Shown: in pieces, positions 55,015 through 63,822 of the stretch
How the letters are laid out: each line of letters opens with the position of its first letter
How positions within the stretch are numbered: position 1 is the first letter of the stretch
Assembly (NCBI RefSeq): GCF_023544865.1
Contig: NZ_JAMJFX010000010.1
Coordinates: forward strand, 56,984-120,983
Direction of reading: 5' to 3'
Length of the DNA stretch: 64,000 bases
Source: Phaeovulum molybdatiresistens
GTDB taxonomy: Bacteria > Pseudomonadota > Alphaproteobacteria > Rhodobacterales > Rhodobacteraceae
Position numbers and translations under genes: made by a program
Notes under the pieces: model-generated
What the model saw: the letters and a program-made list of their open reading frames with translations, nothing else
Databases searched by the model: none
What the model was told of the DNA's origin: nothing

Positions 55015-55767
55015 ATGAACGACGGGCAGGACAAGACCACGCATTTCGGCTTCCAGACGGTAGAGGAAGGCGCGAAGGCTGGCATGGTGCATGGCGTGTT
55101 TTCGCGCGTGGCCTCGAAATACGACATCATGAATGACCTGATGAGCGTGGGCATCCATCGCTTATGGAAGGATTCCATGATGGATTGGCTGGCGCCGCGG
55201 CCGGGGCAAAGGTTGCTGGACGTGGCCGGGGGCACGGGCGACGTGGCCTTCCGGTTCCTGAAACGGGCGCCCGGCGCGACGGCGACCGTCTGCGACATGA
55301 CCGAGCCTATGCTGATCGAGGGACAGAAGCGTGCCGAGGCCGAGGATATGGCCGACCGGCTGTCGTGGGTGGTGGGCGATGCCATGGCGCTGCCGTTCGA
55401 GGACAATTCCTTTGACGTCTACACCATCAGCTTCGGCATCCGGAACGTGACCCGCATCCCCGATGCCCTGCGCGAGGCCTATCGCGTCCTGCGCCCGGGG
55501 GGGCGGCTGATGGTGCTGGAATTCAGCCAGATCCCGAATGACATGCTGCAATGGCTCTATGACCGCTATTCCTTCAATGTCATTCCGGTGATGGGCCAGA
55601 TCGTGGCGAATGACCGCGACAGCTATCAATATCTTGTGGAATCGATCCGGAAGTTCCCCAATCAGGACACCTTCGCCGCCATGATCCGCGAGGCCGGTTT
55701 CGCCAATGTCAAATACCGCAACCTGACACTGGGCATCGCCGCCCTGCATTCGGGCTGGAAGATCTGA
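55015..55767 (+). CDS. ubiE: Ubiquinone/menaquinone biosynthesis C-methyltransferase UbiE
   Basis: SAM-dependent C-methyltransferase in ubiquinone synthesis, 250 aa. It starts [59 protein letters not shown], with the SAM-binding [16 protein letters not shown] and [44 protein letters not shown]. Its stop codon shares one base with the ubiB start. Confidence 0.96.
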   Translation: MNDGQDKTTHFGFQTVEEGAKAGMVHGVFSRVASKYDIMNDLMSVGIHRLWKDSMMDWLAPRPGQRLLDVAGGTGDVAFRFLKRAPGATATVCDMTEPMLIEGQKRAEAEDMADRLSWVVGDAMALPFEDNSFDVYTISFGIRNVTRIPDALREAYRVLRPGGRLMVLEFSQIPNDMLQWLYDRYSFNVIPVMGQIVANDRDSYQYLVESIRKFPNQDTFAAMIREAGFANVKYRNLTLGIAALHSGWKI

Positions 55768-57296
55768 TGCGCGGGCCCCACAACATCTGGCGGCTGATCC
55801 GTACCGGGGCAACCTTTGAACGCACCGGCGCGATGAAGGTTGCGCTTGAGGCGATGGAGGTGCCGCCGCGTCTGCGGTTCGTTGCCCGGATCATGGGCTG
55901 GCCGTTCAAATGGCTGGGATACCGCGGCGACCCCGCCCTGCCGCCGGTGACCCGCGCGATCACGGCGCTTGGCCCCGCCTACATCAAGTTCGGGCAGGTT
56001 TTGTCGACCCGGCCGGATGTGGTCGGTCAGGAACTGGCCGATCAGTTGCGTGTGCTGCAGGACAAGCTGCCGCCCTTTTCCGTCACCGTCGCCAAAGCCG
56101 CGATCGAGGCGGATCTGGGGCAGCCGGTCGACCGGCTGTTCATGGATTTTTCGGAACCCGTCGCGGCCGCCTCGATCGCGCAGGTGCATTCTGCGCGTCG
56201 CGCCGATACGGGGGAAAAAGTCGCGATCAAGGTGCTGCGCCCGGGGATCGAGCGTGCCTTCCGGCGTGATCTGGACGCGTTCCATTTCGCCGCCAAGATG
56301 ATCGAGATGCTGTCCCCCGCCTCGCGGCGCCTGCGCCCGTCGGATGTGGTGGCGCATTTCGAAGGCGTGGTCATGGGCGAACTGGACCTTCGGCTTGAGG
56401 CTGCGGCGGCCTCGCAATTTGCGGCCAATACGGAAAAGGATCAGGGGTTCGCCGTTCCCCGCCCGCATTGGCACCTGTCCAGCCGGCGGGTGATGACGAT
56501 GGGCTGGGCCGAAGGCCTGCCGCTGGGGGATGTGGCGGCCATTCGCGCGGCGGGGCTTGATCCGGTGGCGCTGTCGGAACGCGTGTTGCAGCTTTTTCTG
56601 CGCCATGCGCTGCGGGATGGATATTTCCACGCGGATATGCATCAGGGCAATCTTAAGGCGGCCGCGAATGGCGATATCATCGCCTATGACTTCGGGATCA
56701 TGGGCCAGATCGACGAATATACCCGCAGGGTCTATGCCGAGATCCTGATGGGGTTCATTCGCCGTGATTATCGGCGGGTTGCCGAGGTGCATTTTGAGGC
56801 GGGCTATGTCCCGGCTGATCGCGATGTCAACGAATTCGCGCTTGCCCTGCGCGCCGTGGGTGAGCCGATTTTTGGAATGGATGCGACGCATATCTCGATG
56901 GCGCGTCTTCTGGCCTATCTTTTCGAGGTCACCGAGCGGTTCGGGATGCAGACGCGGACCGAACTGATCCTGCTGCAGCGGACGATGGTTGTTGTCGAAG
57001 GTGTTGCGCGATCGCTCAATCCCTCGATCAACATGTGGGAAGTCGCGCATCCGGTGGTGGAAAGCTACATCCGCGAAAATCTGGGCCCCCGGGCCGCGCT
57101 TCGTGACATGGTGCGCACACTTCAGGTGCTGGCGCGCTTCGGACCCCGTTTGCCTGCCGCGGTCGAGAACGCCCTTGATCGGCAAGGAAACATCGCGCCC
57201 GAGCCACCCCGCCAGCGATCACGCGATGCCTGGGTCCTGGTGGCGGCGGGCATGGCCATATTTCTGATCGGGCTGATCGCCGGCGAAATCCTTTAA
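55767..57296 (+). CDS. ubiB: Ubiquinone biosynthesis regulatory protein kinase-like UbiB
   Basis: Atypical ABC1/ADCK-family ATPase needed for ubiquinone synthesis, 509 aa. The KxGQ motif is AYIKFGQVLSTRPDVVG, followed by SIAQVHSARRADTGEKVAIKVLRPGIE, HADMHQGNLKAAANGDIIAYDFGIMGQID (DFG), and a C-terminal membrane segment WVLVAAGMAIFLIGLIAGEIL. It overlaps ubiE by one base, an operon pair. In relatives coaBC often follows; here the flagellar flgD converges after two bases. Confidence 0.94.
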   Translation: MRGPHNIWRLIRTGATFERTGAMKVALEAMEVPPRLRFVARIMGWPFKWLGYRGDPALPPVTRAITALGPAYIKFGQVLSTRPDVVGQELADQLRVLQDKLPPFSVTVAKAAIEADLGQPVDRLFMDFSEPVAAASIAQVHSARRADTGEKVAIKVLRPGIERAFRRDLDAFHFAAKMIEMLSPASRRLRPSDVVAHFEGVVMGELDLRLEAAAASQFAANTEKDQGFAVPRPHWHLSSRRVMTMGWAEGLPLGDVAAIRAAGLDPVALSERVLQLFLRHALRDGYFHADMHQGNLKAAANGDIIAYDFGIMGQIDEYTRRVYAEILMGFIRRDYRRVAEVHFEAGYVPADRDVNEFALALRAVGEPIFGMDATHISMARLLAYLFEVTERFGMQTRTELILLQRTMVVVEGVARSLNPSINMWEVAHPVVESYIRENLGPRAALRDMVRTLQVLARFGPRLPAAVENALDRQGNIAPEPPRQRSRDAWVLVAAGMAIFLIGLIAGEIL

Positions 57297-57298
57297 GA

Positions 57299-57964
57299 TC
57301 ATTGCGGTTGGCGCAGGGCGGTGACATCGGTGGCCGCAATCGTTGCACCACCACGCAGGACCAGGACCGTCCCTTCCGGTGTGCCGCGCGCCTCAAGGAT
57401 TTCGGCATAGGCCTCGACCGGATTCGAGGACAGCAGGACGCCGGAATTGTAGCTTTCGATCTCAAAGGAATAGAGACCGGCGGGCAGTCGGGAACCGTTA
57501 AGCCGGCTACCGTCCCACTGGATCGGCATGTCGGAAACGGCAAGCGGGTCGCGCGCGACCGTGTTTCCGGACGCATCCTTGACGATGAGGAGTGCCTGAT
57601 CAGCGCCCGCCGCCGGATTGGGGGCAAGGGTCAGGGGCGCACCATCGAAAGCCACCGGTGCCGCGGCCCGTGCTTCCAGCCCGACCCAACCGGCCAGTTG
57701 CGAGATGCCGGCGACACCCATCTGCGCAGCCAAACCTTCCAGCAGCTGGTTCGTGCGCACCTGCTGTTCGACCCCTGAAAAAGTCGCAAGCTGCACCGCA
57801 TAATCCGAACTTTCTATTGGATTAAGCGGGTCCTGATTTTGCATCTGCGTTGTCAGCATAAGCAGGAAAGTCTGAAAATCAGAACTGATCATTCCGCCAG
57901 CGGGCTTTTCCTGCGTCGTCTGGGCAGATGTCGGCATCGAAGCCGAGGAAATAGCAGTAACCAT
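57299..57964 (-). CDS. flgD: Flagellar hook assembly protein FlgD
   Basis: Hook cap/scaffold protein of 221 aa, exported by the flagellar system. The N-terminal FlgD block is SSDFQTFLLMLTTQMQNQDPLNPIESSDYAVQLATFSGVEQQVRTNQLLEGL, followed by an FLN/IgG-like domain with GNTVARDPLAVSDMPIQWDGSRLNGSRLPAGLYSFEIES. The short N-terminal export leader precedes residue 25. It ends near ubiB and follows fliK on the same strand by 9 bases. Confidence 0.93.
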   Translation of the reverse strand: MVTAISSASMPTSAQTTQEKPAGGMISSDFQTFLLMLTTQMQNQDPLNPIESSDYAVQLATFSGVEQQVRTNQLLEGLAAQMGVAGISQLAGWVGLEARAAAPVAFDGAPLTLAPNPAAGADQALLIVKDASGNTVARDPLAVSDMPIQWDGSRLNGSRLPAGLYSFEIESYNSGVLLSSNPVEAYAEILEARGTPEGTVLVLRGGATIAATDVTALRQPQ

Positions 57965-57973
57965 GGTTGCCTC

Positions 57974-59926
57974 TTACATTCTCAAATCAAGGCCCTGCGC
58001 CAAAGAAGGCGCAGCAGAGCCGGAAGGTCGCACCGCCGCAGGCATCAGATCGGGTGCCAGATCGGGCGTGGGTTTTGCATGTTGTCCATCGCGCTGCATC
58101 AACTGCCCCTGCCGGCGTTCGGCAGAGTTCCCGAAATCAAAGGTGATTGCGGCATAGCCCAGTTCCCGAAAGTCGCGGGCAAGTTGTTCGATGTGCCGTC
58201 GCATCAGGTCAAGCGTTTCAGAGCGCTCGGCGTGAACCGAAACCGTGATGCCCACGTCGGTTGTATGCAGCGTCATGCGAACCTTGCCCAGTTCCTCGGG
58301 CGCCAGCGACAGCTCAACCGAGCCTTCGACAGGCTGCGCAAGCGCCACGGTCATCTGCCGCCCGATTGACTGCGCGACTTCGGAAGCCGGGGCCCCGAAG
58401 ACAGTCGGCGCACCCCCCGAAGCGTTTTGCGTCAGTGACAACATCTGTGCGGGGCGGTCCGTCATTGGCAGTGTAGATTCTGCGCGTTCCATCCCCGGGG
58501 CCATGTCAAAGGCAATCCTTGCAGGTGCGGGATCTGCGGCTTCAAGCGGTCGCGGCACCCCGGGAAGGCCAGGCCCGAGCGGTGCTTCAGGTGCGGAACG
58601 GTCATCCAATGATGGCTGCGCGGGCATGGTTATCGGAGCGGCCACGTCGTCAAGGGGCAAGTCGGTCGGCGGCGTGGGTGCCGGGGAAGCCTGAGGCGTG
58701 GAAAAACCCGTCCTCTGCGGCGGCGTTGCGTATGTCGTTTCGCCACCTTCCGCGACCGTTGGGGCGGGCACCTCGGCCATCGGGGGAATCCTGCCGTCTA
58801 CCCCTGACTCCGGTTCCATGACCGGTTGCGTGATCAATGGGCGCATGTTTTGGGCAGGCGCGGGCATGGCCTTCGTTTGTGGCTCAGCCGCCGCCGATAC
58901 TGCGTTTCCCGTGTCGTCGCGTGCTTCCTGGCCCGCAAGAGGTTGTGGGGATGTGTCGGTCGTTGCATTTGCACCCGATGCTACTGTGCGCGGGATCTGT
59001 AGAAGAGGGCGGGCCTCTTCCGCGGGGCTTTGGTCCTGCGGTTCGGCGGTGGATAGGTTCGCTTGCGCGGCGGTTTCGCCAAGGGCCGCGTCGGGATAAT
59101 CGACGACATTCCCCTCAGGTTGCCGAAGCACCTTGCCGCCTTCATCATGACCGCCGGTTTCCGGATCTGGATTCCCATCCGGTGCTATCTGGCCCGAAGA
59201 AGGGAGTGGGGCGACGTGTTTTGGTACGCGGTCTGGCACGCTGGCCACGCGGTGCTGCGTTTCCGGGACGGGGAGACTCCGATCATCAACGTGCGCCGGG
59301 GATGGGGGTGCGTCAACGCCCATCGGCCTCGGCGCGATAGCTTGCACCACGCCTGTTGCCTGCAAACGCGAATCATCCAGCGCCGGGCCCTGCGCGACCG
59401 GAGTTTTCGCAACGCTTTCCAATGACTTTTCAATCGTTTGCGGGGCTATATCCAGCGCCGTTTCCAGTTGCTGCGGCCCCGGCGAAAGCGGCTGTGGCGT
59501 CAGGGTATAGGTGGCCCCAACGTCCATTGTCCCGACTGGATCGATCGGTTGTGGTGTCGCGGCAAGGAGGACGTCGCCGGTCCCATGCTGGGTCACGCAG
59601 TCTTCGGCAGCTACGCGGATCGGTACATCGGCGCCCTCGGCACAAATATTCGTTGGTCCGTTGGCCTTATCGGCCGCCTCATCCGCCGTGCCCGCGTCAG
59701 GCGGCAGAATACATGCATTTTCCAGCGCCGACCCAAGCCCAGTCAGCGAATCGACGGAAACCTGCAGGACCGGCAGTGCATCAAAAGCCCTGATCTGCCC
59801 CGTTTCCCTTGACAGAAAAGGTTCAAAAGCGGCCGCGCCTTCCAACGAAAGCCCTGCCGGAGCCCCGGGCCGAAAGCCACGGGTGACATCTGATTTGCCG
59901 AGTTCTGGGGAAACGAACGGGTTCAT
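57974..59926 (-). CDS. fliK: Flagellar hook-length control protein FliK
   Basis: A 650-aa FliK that measures hook length and switches export specificity. The long middle is low-complexity, Pro/Ala/Gln/Ser-rich and probably disordered (residues about 60-520). The Flg_hook C-terminal domain begins near SVELSLAPEELGKVRMTLHTTDVGITVSVHAERSETLDLMRRHIEQLARDFRELGYAAITFDFGN. The ATG at 59926 follows GAGG closely; a GTG three codons upstream is possible. It is upstream of flgD and divergent from the flgJ-like gene. Confidence 0.88.
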   Translation of the reverse strand: MNPFVSPELGKSDVTRGFRPGAPAGLSLEGAAAFEPFLSRETGQIRAFDALPVLQVSVDSLTGLGSALENACILPPDAGTADEAADKANGPTNICAEGADVPIRVAAEDCVTQHGTGDVLLAATPQPIDPVGTMDVGATYTLTPQPLSPGPQQLETALDIAPQTIEKSLESVAKTPVAQGPALDDSRLQATGVVQAIAPRPMGVDAPPSPAHVDDRSLPVPETQHRVASVPDRVPKHVAPLPSSGQIAPDGNPDPETGGHDEGGKVLRQPEGNVVDYPDAALGETAAQANLSTAEPQDQSPAEEARPLLQIPRTVASGANATTDTSPQPLAGQEARDDTGNAVSAAAEPQTKAMPAPAQNMRPLITQPVMEPESGVDGRIPPMAEVPAPTVAEGGETTYATPPQRTGFSTPQASPAPTPPTDLPLDDVAAPITMPAQPSLDDRSAPEAPLGPGLPGVPRPLEAADPAPARIAFDMAPGMERAESTLPMTDRPAQMLSLTQNASGGAPTVFGAPASEVAQSIGRQMTVALAQPVEGSVELSLAPEELGKVRMTLHTTDVGITVSVHAERSETLDLMRRHIEQLARDFRELGYAAITFDFGNSAERRQGQLMQRDGQHAKPTPDLAPDLMPAAVRPSGSAAPSLAQGLDLRM

Positions 59927-59975
59927 GATCCTCACGACTTCTGTCGATGACGGGAACGACCATGCCAGCAGGAGG

Positions 59976-59990
59976 TTACCGCTTCTTTAC
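59976..59990. promoter_or_regulatory. Paired TTAC-N7-TTAC site between fliK and the flgJ-like gene
   Basis: TTAC at 59976-59979 and TTAC at 59987-59990, seven bases apart. CtrA sites of alphaproteobacteria read TTAA-N7-TTAA(C); this has one mismatch in each half. It lies in the divergent flagellar promoter spacer. It is a weak match. Confidence 0.3.
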
Positions 59991-60040
59991 CTCAACAAGG
60001 CAATAACTGCGGATATCACCATCAAACCGGAGATATTTTC

Positions 60041-60322
60041 GTGAAAATCCCCCCTCATTTGCCTGTGGCACCCCGGAAGGCGCCTGAACAGGCGCAGTCA
60101 TTGCGCGACAAGGCCGTGGCCCTGGAGGCAGAGTTCCTGACCGAGATGCTGCGCCATGCCGGCCTTGGCGAATCATCCACGACCTTCGGCGGTGGCATTG
60201 GCGAGCAACAGTTTGCCTCGTTCCTGCGCCACGAACAGGCGACCGCATTGGCCCATGCCGGCGGGATCGGCCTGGCAGAAACGTTGTTCAAATCACTGGA
60301 GAAATCAAACCATGACCACTGA
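60041..60322 (+). CDS. flgJ: Rod-binding protein, FlgJ N-terminal type
   Basis: A 93-aa FlgJ rod-binding domain without the muramidase domain, as is usual in alphaproteobacteria. The family block is ALEAEFLTEMLRHAGLGESSTTFGGGIGEQQFASFLRHEQATALAHAGGIGLAETLFKSLE. The start is a GTG eight bases after CGGAG. It lets rod parts assemble at the cell wall. It overlaps flgN by 11 bp. Confidence 0.87.
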   Translation: MKIPPHLPVAPRKAPEQAQSLRDKAVALEAEFLTEMLRHAGLGESSTTFGGGIGEQQFASFLRHEQATALAHAGGIGLAETLFKSLEKSNHDH

Positions 60323-60659
60323 TCCGACCGCAGACCCGATCGCGGACCTTGAAGATGTCCTGCGCATGGAACGCAACGCGCTGTTGAATGGTGATCTTGA
60401 CCAGATCGCCATGATCGTCGAGCGCAAGCAGCAGGTCTTTGAGGCGCTGGAGGGTGCGGATCGCGCGCGCCTGGCCGGCTTGATGCAGCTTGCCGAGGAC
60501 AATCAGCAGCTTGTGTCAGCCGCACTGAAGGGGATTCGCGCCGCGCAGCTGCGGTTGTCACAGATCAGAAACGCGGCATCCAGCCTTGCAAGCTATGACA
60601 AGAACGGCCAGGCGCGCACCATCGGCGCAGAGACGTCGTCGTTGGAGCGGCGGGCGTAA
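60312..60659 (+). CDS. flgN: Flagellar export chaperone FlgN family protein
   Basis: A 115-aa helical protein. LEDVLRMERNALLNGDLDQIAMIVERKQQVFEALEGADRARLAGLMQLAEDNQQLVSAALKGIRAAQLRLSQIRN matches the FlgN-type coiled-coil chaperone for hook-filament junction proteins FlgK/FlgL. The start ATG overlaps the flgJ-like end. It is followed by fliC after 209 bases. No flgK or flgL lies in this window. The tail (QARTIGAETSSLERRA) is short. Confidence 0.75.
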   Translation: MTTDPTADPIADLEDVLRMERNALLNGDLDQIAMIVERKQQVFEALEGADRARLAGLMQLAEDNQQLVSAALKGIRAAQLRLSQIRNAASSLASYDKNGQARTIGAETSSLERRA

Positions 60660-60708
60660 ACCAATTTATGAAAATGCGGGCTAACTTGGCGCTGTAAGAG
60701 ATTGGATC

Positions 60709-60723
60709 TTAGCAAAGAATTAG
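60709..60723. promoter_or_regulatory. Paired TTAG-N7-TTAG site upstream of fliC
   Basis: TTAG at 60709-60712 and 60720-60723, seven bases apart, about 145 bases before the flagellin ATG. It has the same spacing as the site at 59976 and resembles the CtrA consensus with one mismatch per half-site. No clear sigma28 or sigma54 promoter was seen in this spacer. Confidence 0.3.
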
Positions 60724-60868
60724 GTCTTGCCACGCAAGGTGACCCTGCATCCAAGAGATGGCGCGGCGCTGAAAATCCACCGCCGCATTGGTCAGAACAC
60801 CATGAGTAGCGCCGCAGGCGCGATTTCACAAACCGGGCGCAAAGCGTCCCTTCCGTAAAGGACATGGT

Positions 60869-62074
60869 ATGTCTAGCATTCTGACGAACACCAGCGCGAT
60901 GGTTGCGCTGCAAACTCTCAAGGGCATCAACTCGGGGCTGGCCAAGACGCAGTCCGAAATCTCGACCGGCAAATCGGTCAACTCGGCCAAGGACAATGCC
61001 GCAGTCTGGGCAATCTCGAAGGTGATGGAATCGGACGTCAAGGGCTTTTCCGGCATCTCGGACAGCCTTGCGCTGGGTGAATCGACTGTCGCCGTGGCAC
61101 GCAAGGCGTCGGAAACGATCACTGATCTGCTGACGCAGATGAAGGGCAAGATTGTTGCAGCCCAGGAAGACAACGTCGACCGCGAAAAGATCCAGACGGA
61201 TATCACCGCCCTGAAGGATCAGATCGCATCGGTGGTGGGCGCTGCCCAGTTCAACGGCCTCAATCTTGTCGACGGAAGCTCCAGCGCGGACATCCTGTCA
61301 TCGCTGAACCGGGATTCCTCCGGGAATGTGACCGCTTCGAAAATCTCTGTTGCTGGTGTCAACTTCGCGCAGGATGGATATACGGCGAAGGATGTTTTTG
61401 CTGGATCGACCGGCGTATCGACCAGTGGAGATAGCGCCGCTGGCCCGCTGAATGCGGCAGGTGGCACCGCGAACATCGTAATCAACGGTGCTGCGTCGCC
61501 CGCCCTTGCTGCCGGTGACAAGTTGAATGTCGCGATTGGGGGCAAGACGGCAACCTACACGGTGACCGACGATGATCTGGCGCAAACCGATGTTTCGGAC
61601 GCCATTGCCGCTGGTCTGAAGACGGCGATCGACTCTTTGGGGGTCGAAGGCATTTCCATTGATTTTGATGCCGCCAATGACCAACTGGTGCTGACCAATG
61701 ATGGCACCACGGACCTGTCGTTTGCCGCGTCATTCAAGAATGCGGGTTCAGGTGATCTTGCCAAGCTGGACACGATCGACGTGACCGATGCGTCGACGCT
61801 GGGTGCCCAGCTCGTCGACATCGAGACCATGATCGATGGTGCAATCAAGGCGGCGGCCGACTTCGGTTCGGCTGAATCGCGAATTGGCGCACAGGCCGAG
61901 TTCATCTCGAACCTGACGGATTCGCTCAAGGCCGGCATCGGTGCGATGGTGGACGCGGATATGGAAGAGGCTTCCGCGCGTCTCCAGGCCCTGCAAACGC
62001 AGCAGCAGCTTGGCATCCAGTCGCTGTCCATCGCGAACCAGCAGCCGCAGAACATTCTGTCCCTGTTCCGCTGA
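60869..62074 (+). CDS. fliC: Flagellin
   Basis: Filament protein of 401 aa. The D0/D1 N-terminal part is SSILTNTSAMVALQTLKGINSGLAKTQSEISTGKSVNSAKDNAAVWAISKVMESDVKGFSGISDSLALGESTVAVARKAS, and the C-terminal D1/D0 is DFGSAESRIGAQAEFISNLTDSLKAGIGAMVDADMEEASARLQALQTQQQLGIQSLSIANQQPQNILSLFR. The variable middle (about residues 150-290) is acidic and small-residue-rich. It follows AAAGGACATGGT. It is followed by flaF and flbT, the usual alphaproteobacterial order. Confidence 0.96.
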   Translation: MSSILTNTSAMVALQTLKGINSGLAKTQSEISTGKSVNSAKDNAAVWAISKVMESDVKGFSGISDSLALGESTVAVARKASETITDLLTQMKGKIVAAQEDNVDREKIQTDITALKDQIASVVGAAQFNGLNLVDGSSSADILSSLNRDSSGNVTASKISVAGVNFAQDGYTAKDVFAGSTGVSTSGDSAAGPLNAAGGTANIVINGAASPALAAGDKLNVAIGGKTATYTVTDDDLAQTDVSDAIAAGLKTAIDSLGVEGISIDFDAANDQLVLTNDGTTDLSFAASFKNAGSGDLAKLDTIDVTDASTLGAQLVDIETMIDGAIKAAADFGSAESRIGAQAEFISNLTDSLKAGIGAMVDADMEEASARLQALQTQQQLGIQSLSIANQQPQNILSLFR

Positions 62075-62156
62075 TATCTGGAGGGGGCGTCGATCGTGCG
62101 CCCCCTTTGGCGGCAAAGCCGCAAAATAGTGCATTCAGCCACTGGAAGGACTTCCC

Positions 62157-62534
62157 GTGAACGCAACACTCATGGCCAAAACGGCCTATGCCGCCCCTGG
62201 CGTGCCAACCCGAACCCCGCGCGGCACCGAATACGAGATTTTCGCACGCATCACGCATAGGCTGCAAACCGCTAGGGATCTCGGACCACTAGGCTTTTCG
62301 GCGCTTGCTCGAGCAATCTATGACAATCGTCGCTTGTGGACCGCGCTTGCGGCAGATGTAGCAGACCCGGAGAACAAGCTCCCCGCGCCGCTTCGTGCGC
62401 GCCTTTTCTATCTCGCTGAATTCACGCAAAGCCACAGCAGGCAGATTCTGTCGGGAAAAGAGTCGGTCGACATCCTGATTGAGATCAACACTGCGATCAT
62501 GCGGGGGCTACGCCAAGAAGGAAATAACGCATGA
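62157..62534 (+). CDS. flaF: Flagellar biosynthesis regulator FlaF
   Basis: A 125-aa FlaF protein, which with FlbT controls flagellin synthesis or export in alphaproteobacteria (Caulobacter, Brucella). Its family block is YEIFARITHRLQTARDLGPLGFSALARAIYDNRRLWTALAADVADPENKLPAPLRARLFYLAEFTQSHSRQILSGKESVDILIEINTAIMRGL. The start is GTG after GGAAGGACTTCCC. It overlaps flbT by 4 bp. Confidence 0.93.
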   Translation: MNATLMAKTAYAAPGVPTRTPRGTEYEIFARITHRLQTARDLGPLGFSALARAIYDNRRLWTALAADVADPENKLPAPLRARLFYLAEFTQSHSRQILSGKESVDILIEINTAIMRGLRQEGNNA

Positions 62535-62935
62535 CTGGCCTCGTCCTGAAACTGGCGCCGAAAGAGCGTGTTTTGATCAACGGCGCCGTTATCGAGAACG
62601 GAGAACGGCGATCTCGTCTCGCGATAATGACGCCGAATGCCCATATCTTGCGGCTAAAGGATGCAATTCATCCCACCGAGGTGACTACCCCTGTGCGTCG
62701 TGTTTGTTACATTGCTCAACTTGTTTTGTCTGGTGACGTCGATCCGAGTGACGCGAAGATGCAGCTTGTGCGAGGCATAGAGCAATTAAGCCAAGTGCTC
62801 ACCGATCACGATAGCAGGTCTCAGCTTGCTCATGCAACAGCCGCGGTTCTAGAAGATCAGCACTATCAGGCGCTTAAGGCGTTGCGCGGCCTGTTGCCCC
62901 GAGAGGAGCGGCTGTTTGCCGCAGCCAAGGAATGA
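62531..62935 (+). CDS. flbT: Flagellar biosynthesis repressor FlbT
   Basis: A 134-aa FlbT, which binds the flagellin leader mRNA in Caulobacter and limits its translation. The family block is LVLKLAPKERVLINGAVIENGERRSRLAIMTPNAHILRLKDAIHPTEVTTPVRRVCYIAQLVLSGDVDPSDAKMQLVRGIEQLSQVL. If it acts as known, the 209-base fliC leader (60660-60868) is its likely target. The gene overlaps the DUF1217 gene by 4 bp. Confidence 0.93.
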   Translation: MTGLVLKLAPKERVLINGAVIENGERRSRLAIMTPNAHILRLKDAIHPTEVTTPVRRVCYIAQLVLSGDVDPSDAKMQLVRGIEQLSQVLTDHDSRSQLAHATAAVLEDQHYQALKALRGLLPREERLFAAAKE

Positions 62936-63750
62936 CCTACCGTCCGGTCATTCCGGTTGGCGGTTTCGCAGGATGGAAATTTTTAAAGCGAACGCAAGCT
63001 TCACAAAGTGAGACGTTTTCTAACTCACCCGCCATTCGTAGAGACGAACTAAACTTCCGAGACAATATTCGGAGCATCACTACCCCTGAAGAACTTGTTT
63101 CCGATAGAAGGCTTCTCAAGGTGGCATTGGGAGCGTTTGGCCTGGACGGAGATATTAATAATAAGTTCTTTGTCAGTAAAGTTCTGAAGGAGGGGGTTTT
63201 TGACAAATCGTCTTTTGCGAATAGGCTTTCGGACAAAAGGTACTTTGCCTTATCGAAAGCTTTTGGCTTCGCAGACACCTCCCCTCCACGCACGCAGCTA
63301 TCCGATTTCGCAGATGAGATCATAGATCAGTATAGGAATCGACAGTTTGAGATCGCCGTGGGCGAGGTTGATGTTAATATGCGACTTGCTATGGCGGCAC
63401 AGAGAGATATTTCAGAGATTGCGGAAAAATCTGCTACGCCCCGGTCGAAGTGGTATTCAGTGATGGCGTCGCCTTCATTGAGTAACGTCCTCCGCACATC
63501 GCTGGGCCTGCCGGAAAGCGTTGGTGCATTGGATGTAGACCAACAAGTTGAAATTTATGCGGCGAAGTCCAAACAGGTTTTCGGATCAGAAGACCCCGGT
63601 TACTTTGTGTTACCCGAGAATTCTGAAGTTCTTGTTAAAAGATTCTTTCTTCGTTCTGAAGTTTCACAAGATTTTGGAATTTCTCGGAATGCAGCTGCAC
63701 TTGCTCTCTTGAAGGGTGCACAGCAAAATAGAATTAATCTAAGATTATAG
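62932..63750 (+). CDS. DUF1217 flagellar-locus protein
   Basis: A 272-aa soluble protein with DUF1217 features: DNIRSITTPEELVSDRRLLKVALGAFGLDGDINNKFFVSKVLKEGVFDKSSFANRLSDKRYFALSKAFGFAD and VRDFQ-like RKQFEIAVGEVDVNMRLAMAAQRDI. In related species these genes accompany flaF/flbT, and some are thought to be exported flagellar components; the role is not settled. The composition is visibly richer in A/T than the rest of the window: 63121-63180 has 25 G or C of 60, against 37 of 60 at 56041-56100. The start overlaps flbT by 4 bp. Confidence 0.8.
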   Translation: MTYRPVIPVGGFAGWKFLKRTQASQSETFSNSPAIRRDELNFRDNIRSITTPEELVSDRRLLKVALGAFGLDGDINNKFFVSKVLKEGVFDKSSFANRLSDKRYFALSKAFGFADTSPPRTQLSDFADEIIDQYRNRQFEIAVGEVDVNMRLAMAAQRDISEIAEKSATPRSKWYSVMASPSLSNVLRTSLGLPESVGALDVDQQVEIYAAKSKQVFGSEDPGYFVLPENSEVLVKRFFLRSEVSQDFGISRNAAALALLKGAQQNRINLRL

Positions 63751-63822
63751 GCGCAGAGGTCGATTGGGGCACACGCTTGGATCTGATGATGGGTTAGGCA
63801 GCCCCTCCCGACGGGACTTAGT

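Noticed and set aside
60660..60868. Sigma54 or sigma28 promoter of fliC
   Set aside because: TTGGC near 60686 has no matching TTGC at the right distance and no TAAA-N15-GCCGATAA was found.
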